NCBI RefSeq assembly: GCF_900104065.1
Contig: NZ_FNLC01000004.1
Coordinates: 1-64,000 of the forward strand
Direction of reading: 5' to 3'
DNA: 64,000 bases
Source of the DNA: Natronobacterium texcoconense
Lineage (GTDB): Archaea > Halobacteriota > Halobacteria > Halobacteriales > Natrialbaceae
Shown here: positions 34,775 through 43,613 of the stretch, one piece after another
How the letters are laid out: every line of letters begins with the position of its first letter
How positions within the stretch are numbered: the stretch's first letter is position 1
The notes under the pieces: generated by a model
The model's database searches: none
Told to the model about the DNA's origin: nothing
The model's input: the letters and a program-made list of their open reading frames with translations, nothing else
Made by a program: the position numbers and the translations under genes

Positions 34775-36538
34775 ATGAGCCAGGCAGAAGACATCGAATC
34801 CGTCGACGAAGACGGTGTAATCGAAAGCGTGAGCGGTCCGGTCGTGACCGCCATGGACCTCGACGCCCGGATGAACGACGTCGTCTACGTCGGCGACGAA
34901 GGACTGATGGGCGAGGTTATCGAGATCGAAGGGAACCTGACCACCATTCAGGTGTACGAGGAGACGTCCGGCGTCGGCCCGGGCGAACCCGTCGAGAACA
35001 CGGGCGAGCCCCTTTCCGTCGACCTCGGACCCGGTATGCTCGACTCTATCTACGACGGCGTCCAGCGTCCGCTGGACGTCCTCGAGGACAAGATGGGGAC
35101 GGCGTTCCTCGACCGCGGGGTCGACGCCCCCGGTATCGACCTCGAGAAGAAGTGGGAGTTCGAGCCCGAAGTCGAGGAAGGCGACGAAGTCGAACCCGGC
35201 GACGTCGTCGGGATCGTCTCCGAGACGGTCACCATCGACCACAAGGTCATGGTGCCGCCGGACTACGAGGGTGGCGAAGTCACCTCGATCGAGAGCGGCG
35301 AGTTCACGGTCGAAGAGACCGTCGCCGAACTCTCCTCCGGCGAGGAAATCCAGATGCGCCAGGAGTGGCCGGTCCGTGAGGCCCGACCTGCGGGCAACAA
35401 GGAGACGCCGACCGAGCCGCTCGTGACGGGACAGCGCGTCCAGGACGGACTGTTCCCGCTCGCGAAGGGTGGGACGGCGGCGATTCCCGGTCCCTTCGGT
35501 TCCGGGAAGACCGTCACCCAGCAGCAACTCGCCAAGTGGTCCGACGCGGACATCGTCGTCTACATCGGCTGTGGCGAGCGTGGCAACGAGATGACCGAGG
35601 TCATCGAGGACTTCCCGGAACTGCCGGACCCACAGACCGGGAACCCGCTGATGGCCCGGACCTGCCTCATCGCCAACACGTCGAACATGCCCGTCGCAGC
35701 CCGTGAATCCTGTATCTACACGGGTATCACGATCGCCGAGTACTACCGCGACATGGGCTACGACGTCGCGCTGATGGCCGACTCCACCTCCCGGTGGGCA
35801 GAGGCCATGCGTGAGATTTCGAGCCGACTCGAGGAGATGCCCGGCGAGGAGGGGTACCCTGCGTACCTCGCCGCCGCGCTCTCCGAGTTCTACGAGCGAG
35901 CCGGCAAGTTCCAGCTGATCAACGGCGACGAGGGATCGATTTCGGTCGTCGGTGCCGTTTCGCCGCCGGGCGGGGACTTCTCCGAGCCGGTCACCCAGAA
36001 CACGCTGCGTATCGTCAAGACGTTCTGGGCGCTGGACGCCGACCTCGCGGAACGTCGGCACTTCCCGTCGATCAACTGGAACGAGTCCTACTCGCTATAC
36101 AAGGACCAGCTCGACCCCTGGTGGGAGTCCGAGATCGCCGACGACTGGTCGGAGGTCCGCCAGTGGGCTGTCGACACCCTCGACGAAGAGGACGAACTGC
36201 AGGAGATCGTCCAGCTCGTCGGCAAGGACGCGCTGCCGGAAGACCAGCAGCTCACGCTCGAAGTCGCTCGCTACCTGCGTGAGGCCTGGCTCCAGCAGAA
36301 CGCACTCCACGACGTCGACACCTACTGTGAACCCGAGAAGACCTACCGGATGCTGACGGCGATCAAGACCTTCAACGACGAGGCCTTCGATGCGCTCGAG
36401 GCAGGCGTCCCGGTCGACGAGATCCAGGACGTCGACGCTGCACCGCGACTCAACCGGATGGGCACCTCCGAGGACTGGGAGGCGTTCATCGAGGACATCG
36501 AGAGCGATCTCGAAGAACAACTGCGAGCACTGTACTAA
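34775..36538 (+). CDS. atpA: A-type ATP synthase catalytic subunit A
   Basis: A 587-residue catalytic subunit that hydrolyses or makes ATP. The Walker A loop GPFGSGKT lies at residues 239-246, in the archaeal form, with the characteristic A-subunit insertion (the non-homologous region, about 110-195) ahead of it. Later motifs include RAESCIYTG-like [21 protein letters not shown] and [33 protein letters not shown]. No intein interrupts the P-loop, unlike in some archaea. The atpB ATG follows after two bases. Confidence 0.98.
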   Translation: MSQAEDIESVDEDGVIESVSGPVVTAMDLDARMNDVVYVGDEGLMGEVIEIEGNLTTIQVYEETSGVGPGEPVENTGEPLSVDLGPGMLDSIYDGVQRPLDVLEDKMGTAFLDRGVDAPGIDLEKKWEFEPEVEEGDEVEPGDVVGIVSETVTIDHKVMVPPDYEGGEVTSIESGEFTVEETVAELSSGEEIQMRQEWPVREARPAGNKETPTEPLVTGQRVQDGLFPLAKGGTAAIPGPFGSGKTVTQQQLAKWSDADIVVYIGCGERGNEMTEVIEDFPELPDPQTGNPLMARTCLIANTSNMPVAARESCIYTGITIAEYYRDMGYDVALMADSTSRWAEAMREISSRLEEMPGEEGYPAYLAAALSEFYERAGKFQLINGDEGSISVVGAVSPPGGDFSEPVTQNTLRIVKTFWALDADLAERRHFPSINWNESYSLYKDQLDPWWESEIADDWSEVRQWAVDTLDEEDELQEIVQLVGKDALPEDQQLTLEVARYLREAWLQQNALHDVDTYCEPEKTYRMLTAIKTFNDEAFDALEAGVPVDEIQDVDAAPRLNRMGTSEDWEAFIEDIESDLEEQLRALY

Positions 36539-36540
36539 CG

Positions 36541-37950
36541 ATGAAAGAGTACCAGACTATCACGGAAATCAGCGGTCCGCTGGTGTTCGCCGAAGTCGAC
36601 GAACCCGTCGGCTACGACGAGATCGTCGAGATCGAGACACCACAGGGCGAGACCCTGCGCGGACAGGTACTGGAATCGAGCGAAGGTATCGTCTCGATCC
36701 AGGTGTTCGAAGGGACTGGCGGTATCGACCGCAACGCCTCCGTTCGCTTCCTGGGCGAGACGATGAAGATGCCCGTCACCGAGGATCTGCTCGGACGGGT
36801 GCTCGACGGCTCCGGGAACCCGATCGACGACGGTCCGGAGATCGTCCCCGACAAGCGACAGGACATCGTCGGCGAGGCGATCAACCCCTTCTCGCGTGAG
36901 TACCCCGAGGAGTTCATCCAGACCGGCGTCTCCGCCATCGACGGCATGAACACGCTGGTTCGTGGCCAGAAGCTGCCGATCTTCTCCGGATCGGGGCTGC
37001 CACACAACGAACTCGCGCTCCAGATCGCCCGTCAGGCGACCGTGCCGGAAGAAGAGGAAGGCGACGGCGAAGGCTCGGAGTTCGCAGTCATCTTCGGTGC
37101 GATGGGGATCACCCAGGAAGAGGCAAACGAGTTCATGGACGACTTCGAGCGCACCGGTGCGCTCGAGCGGTCGGTCGTCTTCATGAACCTCGCGGACGAC
37201 CCGGCAGTCGAACGTCAGGTCACGCCGCGACTCGCACTTACCACGGCCGAATACCTCGCCTTCGAGAAGGACTACCACGTGCTGGTCATCCTCACGGACA
37301 TGACCAACTACTGTGAGGCGCTTCGTGAGATCGGTGCCGCACGTGAGGAGGTTCCGGGCCGACGTGGTTACCCGGGTTACATGTACACCGACCTGGCTCA
37401 GCTCTACGAGCGCGCCGGTCGTATCGAAGGCAAGGACGGATCTGTCACCCAGATTCCGATCCTGACGATGCCCGGCGACGACGACACCCACCCGATTCCG
37501 GACCTGACTGGCTACATTACCGAGGGCCAGATTATGATGGATCGGGACCTGAACAGCCAGGGTATCGAGCCGCCGATCAACGTCCTGCCCAGCCTGTCGC
37601 GGCTGATGGACGACGGTATCGGTGAGGGCCTGACCCGCGAAGACCACGGCGACGTCTCCGACCAGATGTACGCCGCCTACGCTGAGGGTGAGGACCTGCG
37701 CGACCTCGTGAACATCGTCGGTCGCGAAGCACTCTCCGAGCGGGACAACAAGTTCCTCGACTTCGCCGACCGCTTCGAAACGGAGTTCGTCCAGCAGGGG
37801 TACGACACCAACCGTTCGATCGAGGAGACGCTCGATCTCGGCTGGGACCTGCTCTCGATGCTCCCCAAGACGGAACTCAACCGTATCGACGAGGACCTCA
37901 TCGAAGAGCACTACCGCGAAGAGGCAGTCGAAGCCACCGCGGACGACTGA
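36541..37950 (+). CDS. atpB: A-type ATP synthase regulatory subunit B
   Basis: A 469-residue non-catalytic nucleotide-binding subunit alternating with A in the head. The P-loop position reads [20 protein letters not shown], lacking GKT, as expected for B. Other signatures are [26 protein letters not shown] and [51 protein letters not shown]. It is the last gene of the contiguous H-I-K-E-C-F-A-B run; a T-run 35 bases downstream may end transcription. Confidence 0.98.
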   Translation: MKEYQTITEISGPLVFAEVDEPVGYDEIVEIETPQGETLRGQVLESSEGIVSIQVFEGTGGIDRNASVRFLGETMKMPVTEDLLGRVLDGSGNPIDDGPEIVPDKRQDIVGEAINPFSREYPEEFIQTGVSAIDGMNTLVRGQKLPIFSGSGLPHNELALQIARQATVPEEEEGDGEGSEFAVIFGAMGITQEEANEFMDDFERTGALERSVVFMNLADDPAVERQVTPRLALTTAEYLAFEKDYHVLVILTDMTNYCEALREIGAAREEVPGRRGYPGYMYTDLAQLYERAGRIEGKDGSVTQIPILTMPGDDDTHPIPDLTGYITEGQIMMDRDLNSQGIEPPINVLPSLSRLMDDGIGEGLTREDHGDVSDQMYAAYAEGEDLRDLVNIVGREALSERDNKFLDFADRFETEFVQQGYDTNRSIEETLDLGWDLLSMLPKTELNRIDEDLIEEHYREEAVEATADD

Positions 37951-37984
37951 GACGTCGACTGTAGCGATTTCGTCGTTTATCAGC

Positions 37985-37990
37985 TTTTTT
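37985..37990 (+). terminator. T-run after atpB
   Basis: A run of six T follows the atpB stop by about 35 bases, in CGTTTATCAGCTTTTTTCCC. Archaeal RNA polymerase terminates at such runs. If it works, subunit D, 1.1 kb further, needs its own promoter. Confidence 0.5.
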
Positions 37991-38213
37991 CCCGCCGTCG
38001 GAACGCCGTACTGTTTACCTGATAGGGGTTGCTGTACGCTCGGCCGGTCTGGTCGTCCTGCGGTGAATTACGCGATATCAGCCGTTAACAGGTACGGAAC
38101 GGTGCTTGTCGCGATGTAACTGTACTGTTCACGAACTTGCCGCCAGTTTCTCTCACTCGCTTCTATAGAACTCGGTCGTTCAGGGATTCGGACGTCGCGT
38201 TCGGCTGGAGACA

Positions 38214-38474
38214 TCAGGGTCCCTGCCACTGCAGCGACGTGAGGAACACGAGAATCATCACTGCGAGAATTACGAGTGCGTGATCCGTCGCCCACCGTTC
38301 GAACGCCGATGAGAGTACCACTCCAGCGGCGAGCATCCCGAAAATACAACCCATTAGGATTCTGTAGACTTCGCCAGTGACTACCCCGTGGACGAAGATA
38401 ATCGCGCCGAATGCTGCGAAGAACGCCATCGCCATGCGATTGGTAGCGGCCTCGTTCTCTCGAGCACCCGTCAC
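38214..38474 (-). CDS. Small membrane protein between atpB and atpD (1)
   Basis: An 86-residue protein with three hydrophobic segments (MAMAFFAAFGAIIFVHGVV, ILMGCIFGMLAAGVVLSSAF and ALVILAVMILVFLTSLQW). The GTG at 38474 overlaps the stop of the upstream gene as GTGA, which strongly supports this start over an ATG further upstream. Function unknown. It lies antisense to the atp genes, in the gap between B and D. Confidence 0.65.
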   Translation of the reverse strand: MTGARENEAATNRMAMAFFAAFGAIIFVHGVVTGEVYRILMGCIFGMLAAGVVLSSAFERWATDHALVILAVMILVFLTSLQWQGP

Positions 38475-38737
38475 TGTCGATCGTCGTCCCAGTTCGATTC
38501 GTCGACTCCCCATCCATACGCCTCGCTTCGTTCGTCACCGTTCGCGCCGGACCTGTCGTCGCGCTCGCTCGAGCGCGCTCGATCGAACCCGCGTCCTCCA
38601 CGTTCCCTCGCGAGTCGTTCGGCTTCGTCTCGGTCGAGGACGGTCGCGTTCGACGTCTCACCGAGGATGGCAGCCCACACCGCGATGGTGAGCAGGATAC
38701 CGAGCAGGAAGACGACGAAGACGGCGCCAGCGGACAT
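38471..38737 (-). CDS. Small membrane protein between atpB and atpD (2)
   Basis: An 88-residue protein with one N-terminal membrane helix (AGAVFVVFLLGILLTIAVWAAIL) and a charged, flexible C-terminal half rich in Arg, Glu, Asp (DEAERLARERGGRGFDRARSSERDD...). It overlaps the next membrane-protein gene by four bases, so the pair is one operon. It is divergent from the zinc-ribbon gene with 61 bases between starts. Function unknown. Confidence 0.65.
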   Translation of the reverse strand: MSAGAVFVVFLLGILLTIAVWAAILGETSNATVLDRDEAERLARERGGRGFDRARSSERDDRSGANGDERSEAYGWGVDESNWDDDRQ

Positions 38738-38798
38738 CGTTTCTCCTATCGTCGCTCCGAACACAAAGAATTTGTTACTGGGATGAGCAGAACGCGCC

Positions 38799-39002
38799 AT
38801 GCGAGACGACGACCGCGGCTGTCCGAAGTGTGGACACGAAGAGACCGAGATGGACGAGATCTCCACGACCGGCAGCGGAATGTCACGTTTCTTCGACATC
38901 CAGAACCGCCGGTTCATCGTCGTGAGCTGTACGAGTTGTGGCTACTCCGAACTGTATCGCGGCCAGTCTTCCGGTGAGATCGTCGACCTCTTCCTCGGGT
39001 AG
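38799..39002 (+). CDS. Zinc-ribbon nucleic-acid-binding-like protein
   Basis: A 67-residue zinc ribbon. CPKCG at residues 8-12 and CTSCG at 44-48 give the four ligands, with the typical knuckle spacing (GCPKCGHEETEMDEISTTGSGMSRFFDIQNRRFIVVSCTSCGYSELYRG). It matches the small archaeal/bacterial Zn-ribbon family (zinc_ribbon-13 type) of predicted nucleic-acid-binding proteins. It ends 65 bases before atpD and could share its transcript. Confidence 0.8.
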   Translation: MRDDDRGCPKCGHEETEMDEISTTGSGMSRFFDIQNRRFIVVSCTSCGYSELYRGQSSGEIVDLFLG

Positions 39003-39023
39003 AACGACCGGGTTCGCCAGCAA

Positions 39024-39037
39024 AACTGTAAACAGTT
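39024..39037 (+). promoter_or_regulatory. Dyad symmetry upstream of atpD
   Basis: AACTGTAAACAGTT, two perfect 6-bp arms around AA, ends 30 bases before the atpD ATG. It sits where a promoter or operator is expected, overlapping AT-rich sequence. No T-run follows, so a terminator role for the preceding zinc-ribbon gene is less likely. Confidence 0.4.
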
Positions 39038-39067
39038 ATCCGGCTGGGAGCGCAATCCACCGACAAG

Positions 39068-39781
39068 ATGGCCAAGGACGTAAAGCCCACCCGCAAGAAC
39101 CTGATGGAGATCGAAGACCGCATCGAACTCTCCGAACGCGGGCACGGCACCCTCGAGAAGAAACGGGACGGGCTGATCATGGAGTTCATGGACATCCTGG
39201 ACAAGGCCCAGGACGTCCGTGGCGACCTCGCCGACGACTACGAGCAGGCCCAGAAGAAGATCAACATGGCACGCGCCATGGAGGGCGACGTCGCGGTTCG
39301 CGGGGCTGCAGCCGCACTCCAGGAACACCCCGAGATCACCACTGAATCGAAGAACATCATGGGCGTCGTCGTCCCACAGATCGAATCCTCGCGCGTCTCC
39401 AAGAGCCTCGACGAACGCGGCTACGGTATCATGGGCACCTCCGCCCGCATCGACGAGGCCGCAGAAGCCTACGAGGACCTCCTCGAGAGCATCATCCTCG
39501 CCGCCGAGGTCGAGACGGCGATGAAGAAGATGCTCCGCGAGATCGAAACGACGAAGCGCCGCGTCAACGCACTCGAATTCAAACTCCTGCCCGAACTCTA
39601 CGACAGCCAGGAGTACATCGAGCAGAAACTCGAGGAGCAGGAACGCGAGGAGACGTTCCGCTTGAAGAAGATCAAGGACAAGAAAGAGCAAGAGGAGAAA
39701 GAAGCCGAACAGGAAACGACAGAAGACGAGGAGGAACCGGTCGAACAGGCCGCTGCGGGTGGCGTCGCCGGCGGAAACTAG
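39068..39781 (+). CDS. atpD: A-type ATP synthase subunit D
   Basis: A 237-residue central-shaft subunit, an antiparallel coiled coil that turns inside the A3B3 head. Typical sequence: [44 protein letters not shown] at the N terminus and [51 protein letters not shown] in the second helix. The C-terminal 40 residues are an acidic Glu-rich tail. It is separated from atpB by 1.1 kb with three small genes, two of them antisense, so it may be transcribed separately. Confidence 0.97.
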   Translation: MAKDVKPTRKNLMEIEDRIELSERGHGTLEKKRDGLIMEFMDILDKAQDVRGDLADDYEQAQKKINMARAMEGDVAVRGAAAALQEHPEITTESKNIMGVVVPQIESSRVSKSLDERGYGIMGTSARIDEAAEAYEDLLESIILAAEVETAMKKMLREIETTKRRVNALEFKLLPELYDSQEYIEQKLEEQEREETFRLKKIKDKKEQEEKEAEQETTEDEEEPVEQAAAGGVAGGN

Positions 39782-39787
39782 TCGCCG

Positions 39788-40201
39788 ATGTCCTGTTCGG
39801 AGTGTGGATCGCCGACGATCGACTTTTCCCTTCCCGAGCGGTACCGGGCGTCTCTCTCGACGGACGCCGCCGTCGCGAACTGTTGTACGCGCTGTCTAAC
39901 TGTCGAACCAGTTACGGACGCCGACACCGACGCGTCGACTCCCGAGTTCGGCCGGATCAGCGACGCCGTTCCGACCGATCAGGAGCAAGCGATCCCACTC
40001 CTGCTGGCGCTCGAACTCGCCGATTCACTCGCGACGAACCGAGACGCGATCGAATCGCTACTTCGGGACGTCGAACGGGCAGGCGCGGATCCGTTACTCG
40101 CGATCGATCGACTCGCGCGTGACCCCGACCTCGAGCCGCGGGTCGACCTCGAGAGGCGGAGTCACCAGATCGAACAGCTGTTGTACTATAGTAACAACTG
40201 A
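39788..40201 (+). CDS. Cys-rich haloarchaeal protein downstream of atpD (DUF6276-like)
   Basis: A 137-residue protein with four N-terminal cysteines in CSECG and CCTRC (residues 3-7 and 32-36), suggesting a zinc site, and a helical C-terminal part (LLLALELADSLATNRDAIESLLRDVERAGADPLLAIDRLARDPDLEP). I recognise it as a conserved companion of atpD in haloarchaea (DUF6276-like, name not certain). It starts six bases after atpD. Its last residues (YYSNN) and its TGA stop are encoded inside an inverted repeat at 40186-40271, so its C terminus may have been altered by repeat insertion. Confidence 0.75.
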   Translation: MSCSECGSPTIDFSLPERYRASLSTDAAVANCCTRCLTVEPVTDADTDASTPEFGRISDAVPTDQEQAIPLLLALELADSLATNRDAIESLLRDVERAGADPLLAIDRLARDPDLEPRVDLERRSHQIEQLLYYSNN

Positions 40202-40271
40202 AACTGTTTGCACACCGATCGCACCGCCGTCGTGCGATCGGGTGCACACTGACTTTCAGTGGCTACTATAG
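40186..40271. repeat. Imperfect inverted repeat, CTATAGTA family
   Basis: Arms 40186-40224 and 40232-40271 begin and end with CTATAGTA/TACTATAG and close on CGATCGCAC/GTGCGATCG, with a 7-base loop CGCCGTC; inner parts (ACTGAAA, GTGCAC) match imperfectly. It contains the last codons and stop of the preceding gene and lies between two converging genes. A short palindromic intergenic repeat of this type recurs in Natrialbales genomes as far as I remember. No transposase is encoded. Confidence 0.85.
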
Positions 40272-40291
40272 AAGAGAGCTAGTCGAGCCCG

Positions 40292-40684
40292 TTACTTCGC
40301 GGTCGGCGTTACGTTCTCGCCGATCGCCTGTTTGACCTGTAACGCCGCGGTCGCAGCCAGACCGCGGGCGACCTCGTCGCGTTCGTCAGCCGTGATAATC
40401 TCCTCGGAGACGTCCTCGAGGTCGGGAGTGAAGCCGGCACTGACCGCGTGGCCGACCGGCGGTCGAACGGCGACGGTCACCTGCGGGCCACCGACGCCGG
40501 TCGAGACGTCCGAGTCGACGACGTACTCGTTCGGGAGGTACTCGCGCGTGCGCGCGGCGATCCGCGTCACGTCCCGGTGGAGCAGCCGCTTTTGCGTCCT
40601 CGAGAGGTCCGGAACGTCGACCGAGGCACGCTGACCAGCGGCTGTTTCACCCGGCAGCCCGGCATACGGCGTATTTCCGTTCAT
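40292..40684 (-). CDS. Conserved haloarchaeal protein (DUF5811-like)
   Basis: A 130-residue protein without signal peptide or membrane segments, starting MNGNTPYAGLPGETAAGQRA. Conserved-looking features are LSRTQKRLLHRDVTRIAARTREYLPNEYVVDSDVSTGVGGPQVTVAVRPPVGHAVSAGF. I recognise it as the haloarchaeal DUF5811 family, of unknown function. The start at 40684 is chosen over an upstream in-frame ATG because the family begins with MNGNTPY. It is followed on the same strand, upstream, by pdaD after 69 bases. Confidence 0.7.
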   Translation of the reverse strand: MNGNTPYAGLPGETAAGQRASVDVPDLSRTQKRLLHRDVTRIAARTREYLPNEYVVDSDVSTGVGGPQVTVAVRPPVGHAVSAGFTPDLEDVSEEIITADERDEVARGLAATAALQVKQAIGENVTPTAK

Positions 40685-40753
40685 GAGAAGTCTGTACACT
40701 AACAAAGTGCCGATGAGTGAAAAGGGTTGGCCTCGATGCACTTGCGCCCGGAA

Positions 40754-41251
40754 TTACAGCAGCGGGTCGCTGTCGCCGTAAACCGCGACGACGACTGCTG
40801 TCGTGTAGGTGCCCGAGTCGGCCTGTCCGTTCTCGACTGCGACCTGCGTTTCGTCGAACTCCCAGTCGCGTAGCTCCTGGCCAGTGGCGATTCCTTCACG
40901 GACTCGTCGCTCGACGTCTTCGGGGTCGATCTCGCCGGCAGCCTCGTAGAAGAGTCCGGGTCCGAGTTTCGACGCGGAGTCGTCGGACCGGGACTGTGAC
41001 CACGCAAGTGCGGCGCTGACGCTTCCCGGGCCGGCGGTCGTCGCTCGCGCCTCGACCACGGTCAGCCGCTCTCCTGCCGGCCCGAGATCAGGTGCGGTGC
41101 CGACGGCCTCGACGTCGACGCCAGCCGGGATCACCGAGGAGACAGAGACGAGATTGTAGTTCTCGATGCCAGCGTCCGCAAGCGCGGCGTCGTAGGACGA
41201 CATCGCAGTCGGCGCAGAGGCAGAACCCCAGACGACTCGAATCGTGCTCAT
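40754..41251 (-). CDS. pdaD: Pyruvoyl-dependent arginine decarboxylase
   Basis: A 165-residue proenzyme that makes agmatine from arginine. It self-cleaves between Ser38 and Ser39 in NLVSVSSVIP, converting Ser39 into the pyruvoyl cofactor; the flanking IPAG matches the family. Other landmarks are GSASAPTAMSSYDAALADAGIENYN and AWSQSRSDD. In archaea agmatine is needed for polyamines and for agmatidine in tRNA-Ile2, so the enzyme is essential in many species. The start at 41251 is the natural one. It is downstream of pan on the same strand. Confidence 0.95.
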   Translation of the reverse strand: MSTIRVVWGSASAPTAMSSYDAALADAGIENYNLVSVSSVIPAGVDVEAVGTAPDLGPAGERLTVVEARATTAGPGSVSAALAWSQSRSDDSASKLGPGLFYEAAGEIDPEDVERRVREGIATGQELRDWEFDETQVAVENGQADSGTYTTAVVVAVYGDSDPLL

Positions 41252-41308
41252 GGTCGCTCTCGGGGATCGACGGCGTAAGGAGTTGCGGTTCGAGAGCGAA
41301 AAGAGAGG

Positions 41309-42544
41309 CTACTGGTAGAAATAGCCGGCCGACGAAATCACGTCGCTCGAGTCGTCGTCTTCCAGTTTCTCCAGTGCATCCACGAAGTCCTCGTGGCGGA
41401 CCTCGTCGCGTTCGTTGCGGATGGCGAACATGCCGGCCTCGGTTGCGAGGCTCTCGACGTCGGCACCGGAGTAGCCCTCGGTCTCGTCGGCGAGGTCGCC
41501 GAAGTCGATCTCGTCGGAGACGTTCATGCCACGGGTGTGGATCTCGAGGATCTGCTCGCGGCCGTCGCGATCGGGTTCGGGGACTTCGATGAGGCGGTCG
41601 AACCGGCCCGGACGCAGGATAGCGCGGTCGAGCATGTCGAAGCGGTTGGTCGCGGCGATGATTCGGATCTCGCCGCGGGCCTCGAAGCCGTCCATCTCGG
41701 AGAGCAGTTGCATCATGGTTCGCTGGACCTCGGCGTCGCCGGAGGTCTTCGACTCCGAGCGGGTGGTCGCGATGGCGTCGATTTCGTCGATGAAGATGAT
41801 GGCGGGTTCGCGCTCGCGGGCCATCTCGAAGAGGTCGCGGACGAGTCGCGAGCCCTCGCCGATGAACTTGCGGACGAGTTCGGAACCAGCCATCTTGATG
41901 AAGGTGGCGTCGGTCTTGTTCGCGACCGCTTTCGCGAGCATCGTCTTCCCGGTTCCCGGCGGGCCGTACAGAAGGACGCCGCTTGGCGGGTCGATGCCGA
42001 CCTCTTCGAACCGTTCGGGTTCGGCGAGTGGCTGTTCGACGGCTTCGCGAACCTCCCGGACCTGCTCGTTGATGCCGCCGATGTCCTCGTAGCTGACCTC
42101 CGGCCGCTCCGTGATCTCCATCGACTGGGCGCGGGCGTCGGTCTCCGCCTCCAGCACCGTCTGGATTGCAAAGGAGTCGTTGACAGCGACGCGGTCGCCG
42201 GCCTCGACGCGGTCGACGATTCGCGGAGAGACCTCGGTGAGGACCTCCTGGTTGTTGCCGTGCTGTTTGACGACGACCTCGCCGTCGTCGTCCATCACGT
42301 CCTCGACGGTCGCGATGTACAGCGACGAACTCTTGAGCGTCTCGTTTTCCCGTTCGACGCGATCGACCTTCTCCCGGAGGCGGCCGCGGCGGTCTTCGGC
42401 CTCCTCGAGCTGGGTCGAGAGCTGTTCGTTGACGTCCACGAGATCTTCGAAGTGGCCCCTGAGCGCCTCGAGCCGCTCGTCTTCGGGGAGATCGGGATCG
42501 ATATCGCGATGAGGTCGGTCGGGAATAGACGGGCTTCGAGACAT
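41309..42544 (-). CDS. pan: Proteasome-activating nucleotidase PAN
   Basis: A 411-residue AAA ATPase that unfolds substrates and opens the 20S proteasome. An N-terminal coiled coil (residues 30-72) and an OB domain precede the ATPase, with Walker A GPPGTGKT at 194-201, Walker B IIFIDEID and second-region homology arginine-finger segment. The C terminus ends in FYQ, a HbYX tail that inserts between proteasome alpha subunits. ATG 42544 (MSRSPSIPDR) gives the family start. It is followed by pdaD, codirectional. Confidence 0.96.
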   Translation of the reverse strand: MSRSPSIPDRPHRDIDPDLPEDERLEALRGHFEDLVDVNEQLSTQLEEAEDRRGRLREKVDRVERENETLKSSSLYIATVEDVMDDDGEVVVKQHGNNQEVLTEVSPRIVDRVEAGDRVAVNDSFAIQTVLEAETDARAQSMEITERPEVSYEDIGGINEQVREVREAVEQPLAEPERFEEVGIDPPSGVLLYGPPGTGKTMLAKAVANKTDATFIKMAGSELVRKFIGEGSRLVRDLFEMAREREPAIIFIDEIDAIATTRSESKTSGDAEVQRTMMQLLSEMDGFEARGEIRIIAATNRFDMLDRAILRPGRFDRLIEVPEPDRDGREQILEIHTRGMNVSDEIDFGDLADETEGYSGADVESLATEAGMFAIRNERDEVRHEDFVDALEKLEDDDSSDVISSAGYFYQ

Positions 42545-42633
42545 CCTGACGTTCCCGGGTACGGGGCCCACGATAAATGTGCCTTTGGGTCCCGGTCGGT
42601 TTTCGGGGAGGGCGAGATAGTTCCAGTAGCGAA

Positions 42634-42885
42634 TTAGTCGCGGTCGGTTTGCTCCGCCTTCAGTTGTCGGGCGACGTCTCGGACGCGTTGCTCGTGCTCA
42701 GCCGAGAGTCCTGTCTGCTGGGCACTCTCGAGTTGTGAATCGACGACTGCGTTCTGTTGCGGGCCCCAGACCTCGGGTGGATTCTCGGTAATGTAGTCGA
42801 CCCAGTCCGTGACGGCGGCTAATCGCTCTTCGTCGATTCGTTCGTGTTTCGCCGCCAATCTCTCAAATTTCTCTGAGTCGCTCAT
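42634..42885 (-). CDS. Small helical partner protein of the nucleotidyltransferase-like gene
   Basis: An 83-residue charged helical protein (MSDSEKFERLAAKHERIDEERLAAVTDWVDYITENPPEVWGPQQNAVVDSQLESAQQTGLS...). I do not recognise the family. Its ATG lies 23 bases inside the end of the nucleotidyltransferase-like gene, so the two genes form one translationally linked unit. By analogy with MNT/HEPN and AbiE-type pairs, one might be an antitoxin and one a toxin, but there is no motif in this small protein that shows it. Confidence 0.6.
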   Translation of the reverse strand: MSDSEKFERLAAKHERIDEERLAAVTDWVDYITENPPEVWGPQQNAVVDSQLESAQQTGLSAEHEQRVRDVARQLKAEQTDRD

Positions 42886-43465
42886 ACGTATCGAGAACGT
42901 CCAGTTCGGTAGCCCAGTGTTCGAGGTCCGTCTCCCTAAGCGTTTCTCCGAAGAGCGAATAGAGGTGAGCGGCGTCTTCGAAATCTTTCTGCCCGCCCAG
43001 GTAGAGTTTGTACGCGATCTGAAGTTCGAGCGGACCGATTGGGATCGTCTCACCGGCAACCCGTGCTTCGATCGCGTTCGAGAGCGAGGCACGGTCGAAT
43101 TCGTCAGTCGGGAACTTCACTTCCAGATGTGGCGTCGTTTGCCCGTCCGGGGCGACCCAGATGTTCGTCCCTTCGGAAAGATTTCCGTACATCTCCTCGA
43201 GCGGCATCGCCGGCCCCCAATAGTCGGCATCTCGGAGTTCTTCGACTACCGTCTCGATTTCGGTCTCAGAGAGCGGTTCGACGAGTACGTCGATGTCGTC
43301 CGTCGCTCGTGGACGGCCAGTGAGAATAGCGAGGTAGCCCGCAATGTAAACATGTTCGACGTCGAGATCGGATAGAACTGCGGAGAAGTCGATAGCGAGT
43401 TCATCGAGAGCGTTAGGTTCGCGATCAACGACGAGTGTATCGCCGCGAAGTTCGATTCCGCTCAT
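42863..43465 (-). CDS. Nucleotidyltransferase-fold protein (AbiEii/DUF6036-like)
   Basis: A 200-residue protein of the nucleotidyltransferase superfamily. The signature YIAGYLAILTGRPRATDDID carries Gly43, Arg53 and the DxD pair Asp57/Asp59 expected for metal binding; the usual glycine-serine turn is GY here. The segment LEVKFPTDEF gives a third acidic residue. It resembles AbiEii/AbiGii-type and DUF6036 proteins, several of which are toxins or phage-defence effectors. Gene-pair structure with the small protein behind supports such a role. The catalytic activity and target are unknown. Confidence 0.75.
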   Translation of the reverse strand: MSGIELRGDTLVVDREPNALDELAIDFSAVLSDLDVEHVYIAGYLAILTGRPRATDDIDVLVEPLSETEIETVVEELRDADYWGPAMPLEEMYGNLSEGTNIWVAPDGQTTPHLEVKFPTDEFDRASLSNAIEARVAGETIPIGPLELQIAYKLYLGGQKDFEDAAHLYSLFGETLRETDLEHWATELDVLDTYERLREI

Positions 43466-43527
43466 CGTCGGTACTTGTGTGACGTCGTCAATAAGTGTGT
43501 ACTACAGTTGGGGATCGGGTCAGCGTG

Positions 43528-43613
43528 TCATACGGATTGCTGTAACGATTTACCGGCGCAACCGCCGCCCGGGTCGCGGTTGCGCCGGAAATGACTTACA
43601 GTAAACCGTATCA
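43528..43613. repeat. Inverted repeat, ATACGG...CTGTAA family (copy 1)
   Basis: The left arm 43530-43566 (ATACGG, CTGTAA, ATTT, CCGGCGCAACCG) mirrors the right arm 43577-43611; the inner 12 bp CCGGCGCAACCG are perfect around CCGCCCGGGTCG. The right end contains the TGA stop of pepF on the minus strand. A diverged second copy with the same CTGTAA/TTACAG spacing lies at 52259-52336, again at a gene end. Confidence 0.85.

Noticed and set aside
34745-36061. 438-residue open frame opposite atpA
   Set aside because: Shadow of atpA; no domain could be recognised and atpA is unambiguous.
38068-38661. 197-residue minus-strand frame after atpB
   Set aside because: It overlaps two small membrane-protein genes linked by a GTGA overlap and has the Arg/Ser-rich composition of a shadow frame.
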